Of a stretch of 64,000 nucleotides of DNA, positions 61,955-64,000 are shown piece after piece (within the stretch, counting starts at the first letter, position 1; each line of letters starts with the position of its first letter). The DNA comes from Cupriavidus oxalaticus (GTDB taxonomy: Bacteria > Pseudomonadota > Gammaproteobacteria > Burkholderiales > Burkholderiaceae). The DNA is taken from positions 558,001 to 622,000 of the forward strand of contig NZ_CP038636.1 in assembly GCF_004768545.1 (NCBI RefSeq), given 5' to 3'. Position numbers and translations under genes: made by a program. The notes beneath the pieces were generated by a model. That model saw only the letters and a program-made list of their open reading frames with translations. It had not been told where the DNA came from and did no database searches.

Positions 61955-62479
61955 ATGGCTGAAGATCTAGTCCGGTCGATGTTGGAAAACCTTGCCTCAA
62001 GTGGCGGTCGCAAGCCGGCAATGTCCGAGCTGTTGGTGCAGCTCGGCGAGAGCGACCCGCGCCTAGGTCTGCTAGCGCAATACTTCGCTCAGCGAGAGGC
62101 GAATGGTGCCGAGCAGGAGCCGGAATGTCTCCCTCCCGATGAGCCCGCGCCCCGCGGCGAACGGCGCGCGGCAGTCGAGAAACTCCGAAGACTAGTCCAG
62201 CGCATGTACTCGGAACTCGAAGCTTTGCGCGAGCGCAACGATTCAGTTGCAGCAGCTTTGGGGGCATGCCACCTCTGCTGGGGCGAAGACCCCGAATGCG
62301 AGGTTTGTGCCGGGGAGGGGGCGCCCGGTTCCAACGCGCCGGATGAGGCGCTCTTTGCACACTATGTCGGGCCGATGATTCGCCGACTCCGGCCGCGTCC
62401 CTCACACCCCGGCTCACCGCAACCGGCAGCAGTGGCTCCGCGTGTTGCCGACAGCCCGCAGTCCTATCACGACAACTGA
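61955..62479 (+). CDS. Cys-knuckle protein of unknown function
   Basis: A 174-residue protein whose ATG comes one base after the previous stop, with GAGGAGG before it. Residues 1-85 are charged and helical (LVRSMLENLASSGG, LRRLVQRMYSELEALRERND as a coiled coil). Next is a compact Cys motif, CHLCWGEDPECEVCAGEG (CxxC-x6-CxxC), like a zinc knuckle or DnaJ-type rubredoxin knuckle. The C-terminus is Pro-rich. It is translationally linked to the Gly/Ala-rich protein and may be its partner or chaperone. Family not recognised. Confidence 0.75.
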   Translation: MAEDLVRSMLENLASSGGRKPAMSELLVQLGESDPRLGLLAQYFAQREANGAEQEPECLPPDEPAPRGERRAAVEKLRRLVQRMYSELEALRERNDSVAAALGACHLCWGEDPECEVCAGEGAPGSNAPDEALFAHYVGPMIRRLRPRPSHPGSPQPAAVAPRVADSPQSYHDN

Positions 62480-62493
62480 GAGAGGAGCACGCC

Positions 62494-63111
62494 ATGAACC
62501 TATACGAATCGTTAGGAGACTTAGATAGCTTTGCTGACCTGCTCGGTACTATCGAGAGTGAGGAAAACGACGAGGGGGCAGAATTGGATGAAAACGTCCA
62601 AAACCTCGCGCGGCGGCTACGCTCGGTCAAACCGAAGGTACCAACCGGGAGCGGCTTGTTCCAAGCACGGCCGCCCCAGCGGTATGTGACGCAGTTGGAG
62701 TTGCAGGTTGCCCTGGGCCGCGTTGGTGCCCAGATCAAGACTCACGCCGAGGCGACTAAGGCTGTCAGTACCCGCGTCAACACGTTGAACCTCCGCGTCG
62801 ATGCCGAGGTTGCCGCGCGGAAGAAAGAAGATACCGCAATCAGGAAGGACATCTCGAATGGAAGGATGATGTCCATCCTTCCGCTGTTGATGACTAGCGC
62901 GCCGAAGCTGAAGAGCATCGATATCCAGGAAAATGGCACCACAGTAACGAAAACGGTCACGAAATCGGAATTCGAAAAACAAGACATGATGCCAATGGCG
63001 CTGATGTTGATGATGGGCTCGATGAGCGACAACGACAGCAAGACCAACGACAACAGCATGATGATGATGCTGCCGCTGGTACTGATTCTTTCTCAGCAGA
63101 ACAAGAGTTGA
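62494..63111 (+). CDS. Coiled-coil protein with methionine-rich hydrophobic tail
   Basis: A 205-residue protein with AGAGGAGCACGCC before its ATG. An acidic start (SFADLLGTIESEENDEGAEL) is followed by a basic region, a coiled coil (ATKAVSTRVNTLNLRVDAEV, ARKKEDTAIRKD) and a tail with three Met-rich hydrophobic blocks (GRMMSILPLLMTSAP, MMPMALMLMMGSMS, SMMMMLPLVLILS). The last ~85 residues hold 14 Met. The tail may insert into membranes, self-assemble or bind copper; none of this is shown. Family not recognised. Third gene of the operon. Confidence 0.75.
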   Translation: MNLYESLGDLDSFADLLGTIESEENDEGAELDENVQNLARRLRSVKPKVPTGSGLFQARPPQRYVTQLELQVALGRVGAQIKTHAEATKAVSTRVNTLNLRVDAEVAARKKEDTAIRKDISNGRMMSILPLLMTSAPKLKSIDIQENGTTVTKTVTKSEFEKQDMMPMALMLMMGSMSDNDSKTNDNSMMMMLPLVLILSQQNKS

Positions 63112-63133
63112 CAACGATGAGAGGAGCCTTGCC

Positions 63134-63643
63134 ATGGCTAATGAATTCAGTTTTGCCATGAGCCTGCCGATCAATATGCTAATCGCGGAGCGCGAGGGCC
63201 TTCCTAGGTCCGATGCGATTCGCATCGGCGCACTTGCATCGCTTACCGTCAGGTCCATGCCAATCTCGCTCGTGGTCACGCAGTTATTGGCGCGGCGTGA
63301 GCTGCCGCAAGAGCCGGCTCCGGTCCCGACACCGCAGAAGCTTCTGGAAATCCCTGCGGTGCCTAGGAATAAGGAGAAGAATTCCGCAGTTCTGATGCTG
63401 CTTGACGCCGGCTTTACAGTGGGAACGGCCTTGGAAAAAAACGAAAACTGTGAGGAAGGAGAAGTTATCCGTTACGAACCAGAAAGCGGCCAGAAAGTCC
63501 CGAAGGGCACAAAGGTCACGGTCATCTTAAGCTGCGCCCACCGCGAACAAACGGAATCGCCGCCGCTCGGCGCAGGATCAGCCGAGCCTGTCGACTTCCA
63601 TGGGCCTCTAGCCGCTGACAAAGCTGACAAAAAAATGACGTGA
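63134..63643 (+). CDS. Protein with C-terminal PASTA-like domain
   Basis: A 169-residue protein (site GAGAGGAGCCTTGCC). The N-terminal ~60 residues are hydrophobic and helical (FAMSLPINMLIAE, LTVRSMPISLVVTQLLARR). Residues about 75-135 look like one PASTA repeat: IPAVPRNKEKNSAVLMLLDAG, then EEGEVIRYEPESGQKVPKGT and KVTVILS. PASTA domains in known proteins bind peptidoglycan or muropeptides. No clear signal peptide. Fourth gene of the operon, 22 bp after the Met-rich gene and 10 bp before the protease gene. Confidence 0.75.
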   Translation: MANEFSFAMSLPINMLIAEREGLPRSDAIRIGALASLTVRSMPISLVVTQLLARRELPQEPAPVPTPQKLLEIPAVPRNKEKNSAVLMLLDAGFTVGTALEKNENCEEGEVIRYEPESGQKVPKGTKVTVILSCAHREQTESPPLGAGSAEPVDFHGPLAADKADKKMT

Positions 63644-63653
63644 GTTTCGCGAG

Positions 63654-64000
63654 ATGCCAGCCATGGACCCCGGACTCTGGGAACTGCTCGACGCGGGGCC
63701 GGGCGACGACGAAATCGCCGCGATCCTCAGGCTGGGCCAGCCCGGCCTCGTCCCGGAAGGTGCGCGAGTTGTCGCGCAGTTCGGCGAGGTCGTCACGGTG
63801 CGGATGTTGCGCGGGGCGATTCCGCAGGTCCGCGAAAGTGCTGAATGCGCGAGCATGAAGGCCGCCGGAGCGCCACTCGGGCCGGATATCGAGCTCGAGA
63901 GCGGCGAGGTGGTCGAAGTCTCGAAGCCGGACTCGCCCCATGATGAACGCCGGCCGGCGGGTCTCCAGGCAACAGGCCGCGGCGTGGTAATCGGCGTCGT
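63654..64000 (+). CDS. S8 (subtilisin-like) peptidase, N-terminal part, runs off the right edge
   Basis: From ATG 63654 (an ATG at 63663 is an alternative) the open frame continues to the window end for about 115 residues. It begins MPAMDPGLWELLDAGPGDDE and has IAAILRLGQPGLVPEGARVV, a prodomain-like region, and ends GLQATGRGVVIGVV, the typical text just before the catalytic Asp of S8 proteases (normally VVDWG or VVDTG). The catalytic residues lie outside the window, so the call is a prediction. It appears to close the operon from 60784. Confidence 0.65.
   Translation, partial: MPAMDPGLWELLDAGPGDDEIAAILRLGQPGLVPEGARVVAQFGEVVTVRMLRGAIPQVRESAECASMKAAGAPLGPDIELESGEVVEVSKPDSPHDERRPAGLQATGRGVVIGV

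Noticed and set aside
1..64000. CRISPR arrays, rRNA and tRNA genes, riboswitches
   Set aside because: No regularly spaced repeat array, rRNA-like stretch or cloverleaf was recognised on either strand by eye; a tRNA or covariance-model scan was not possible.

Overview
The window looks like a GC-rich beta-proteobacterial chromosome or megaplasmid segment, most likely Burkholderiaceae and close to Cupriavidus/Ralstonia. The signs are a Bug-type solute receptor, short H-NS proteins with the WDGxGxxPDWLxxAVNAG end, a Gram-negative porin of the Burkholderia type, the DUF1302/DUF1329/RND catabolic operon, and strong GC3-driven shadow ORFs. All assignments come from reading the sequence; no database was searched.

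Positions 1-14.9 kb hold a leftward catabolic regulon. A DUF1329 protein, a DUF1302 protein, an RND/MMPL exporter and a YCF48-like protein (cell-envelope module) are followed by a saccharopine-dehydrogenase-like reductase, an acyl-CoA synthetase, a thiolase, an FAD oxidoreductase and a TetR regulator. A phytanoyl-CoA dioxygenase and a RidA protein form a second leftward unit. A third leftward gene has only its start codon at bases 1-3. All three units are preceded by the same four-box promoter element at identical spacing. Rightward from 15 kb come a Tat-exported flavin amine oxidase with a dihaem cytochrome c, an M23 peptidase, a PAS hybrid histidine kinase and a receiver-adenylate/guanylate cyclase.

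Positions 21.6-39.2 kb are accessory metabolic DNA: a short H-NS protein, an IorAB-like molybdenum hydroxylase, a Bug receptor, two isonitrile-hydratase-like DJ-1 proteins each near a GlxA/AraC regulator, a DUF6616-like protein, a LuxR regulator, an aldehyde dehydrogenase, an amidohydrolase of the N-substituted-formamide-deformylase type, an HDAC-like deacetylase and a porin. The set reads as a possible isonitrile/formamide/amine catabolic cluster.

Positions 39.3-52.8 kb are a mobile-element scrapyard. There is an IS110 stub with an inverted fragment, an IS630 stub, and a second IS630 carrying both an IS5-type and an IS3-type insertion, each with a 3-bp target duplication. A vanAB-like Rieske operon with a divergent LysR gene follows, then an H-NS gene killed by an amber codon, a TnsA-like stub, a Tn3-family unit with a frameshifted transposase and no resolvase, and a KfrA-like fragment.

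Positions 53.1-64 kb hold the least familiar material. It is a two-armed cassette around an AraC-type regulator whose receiver seems to have Glu in the phospho-acceptor position. The right arm encodes a hydrophobic Gly/Ala-rich protein, a Cys-knuckle protein, a Met-rich coiled-coil protein, a PASTA-like protein and the start of an S8 protease. The left arm has a truncated paralogue of the Gly/Ala-rich protein, a peptidoglycan-active multidomain protein and a copper-radical oxidase. A decayed SpvB/TcB toxin gene lies between the arms. Both arms start from homologous promoters carrying the same tandem operator with a 21-bp period. This is the best candidate here for an undescribed system.
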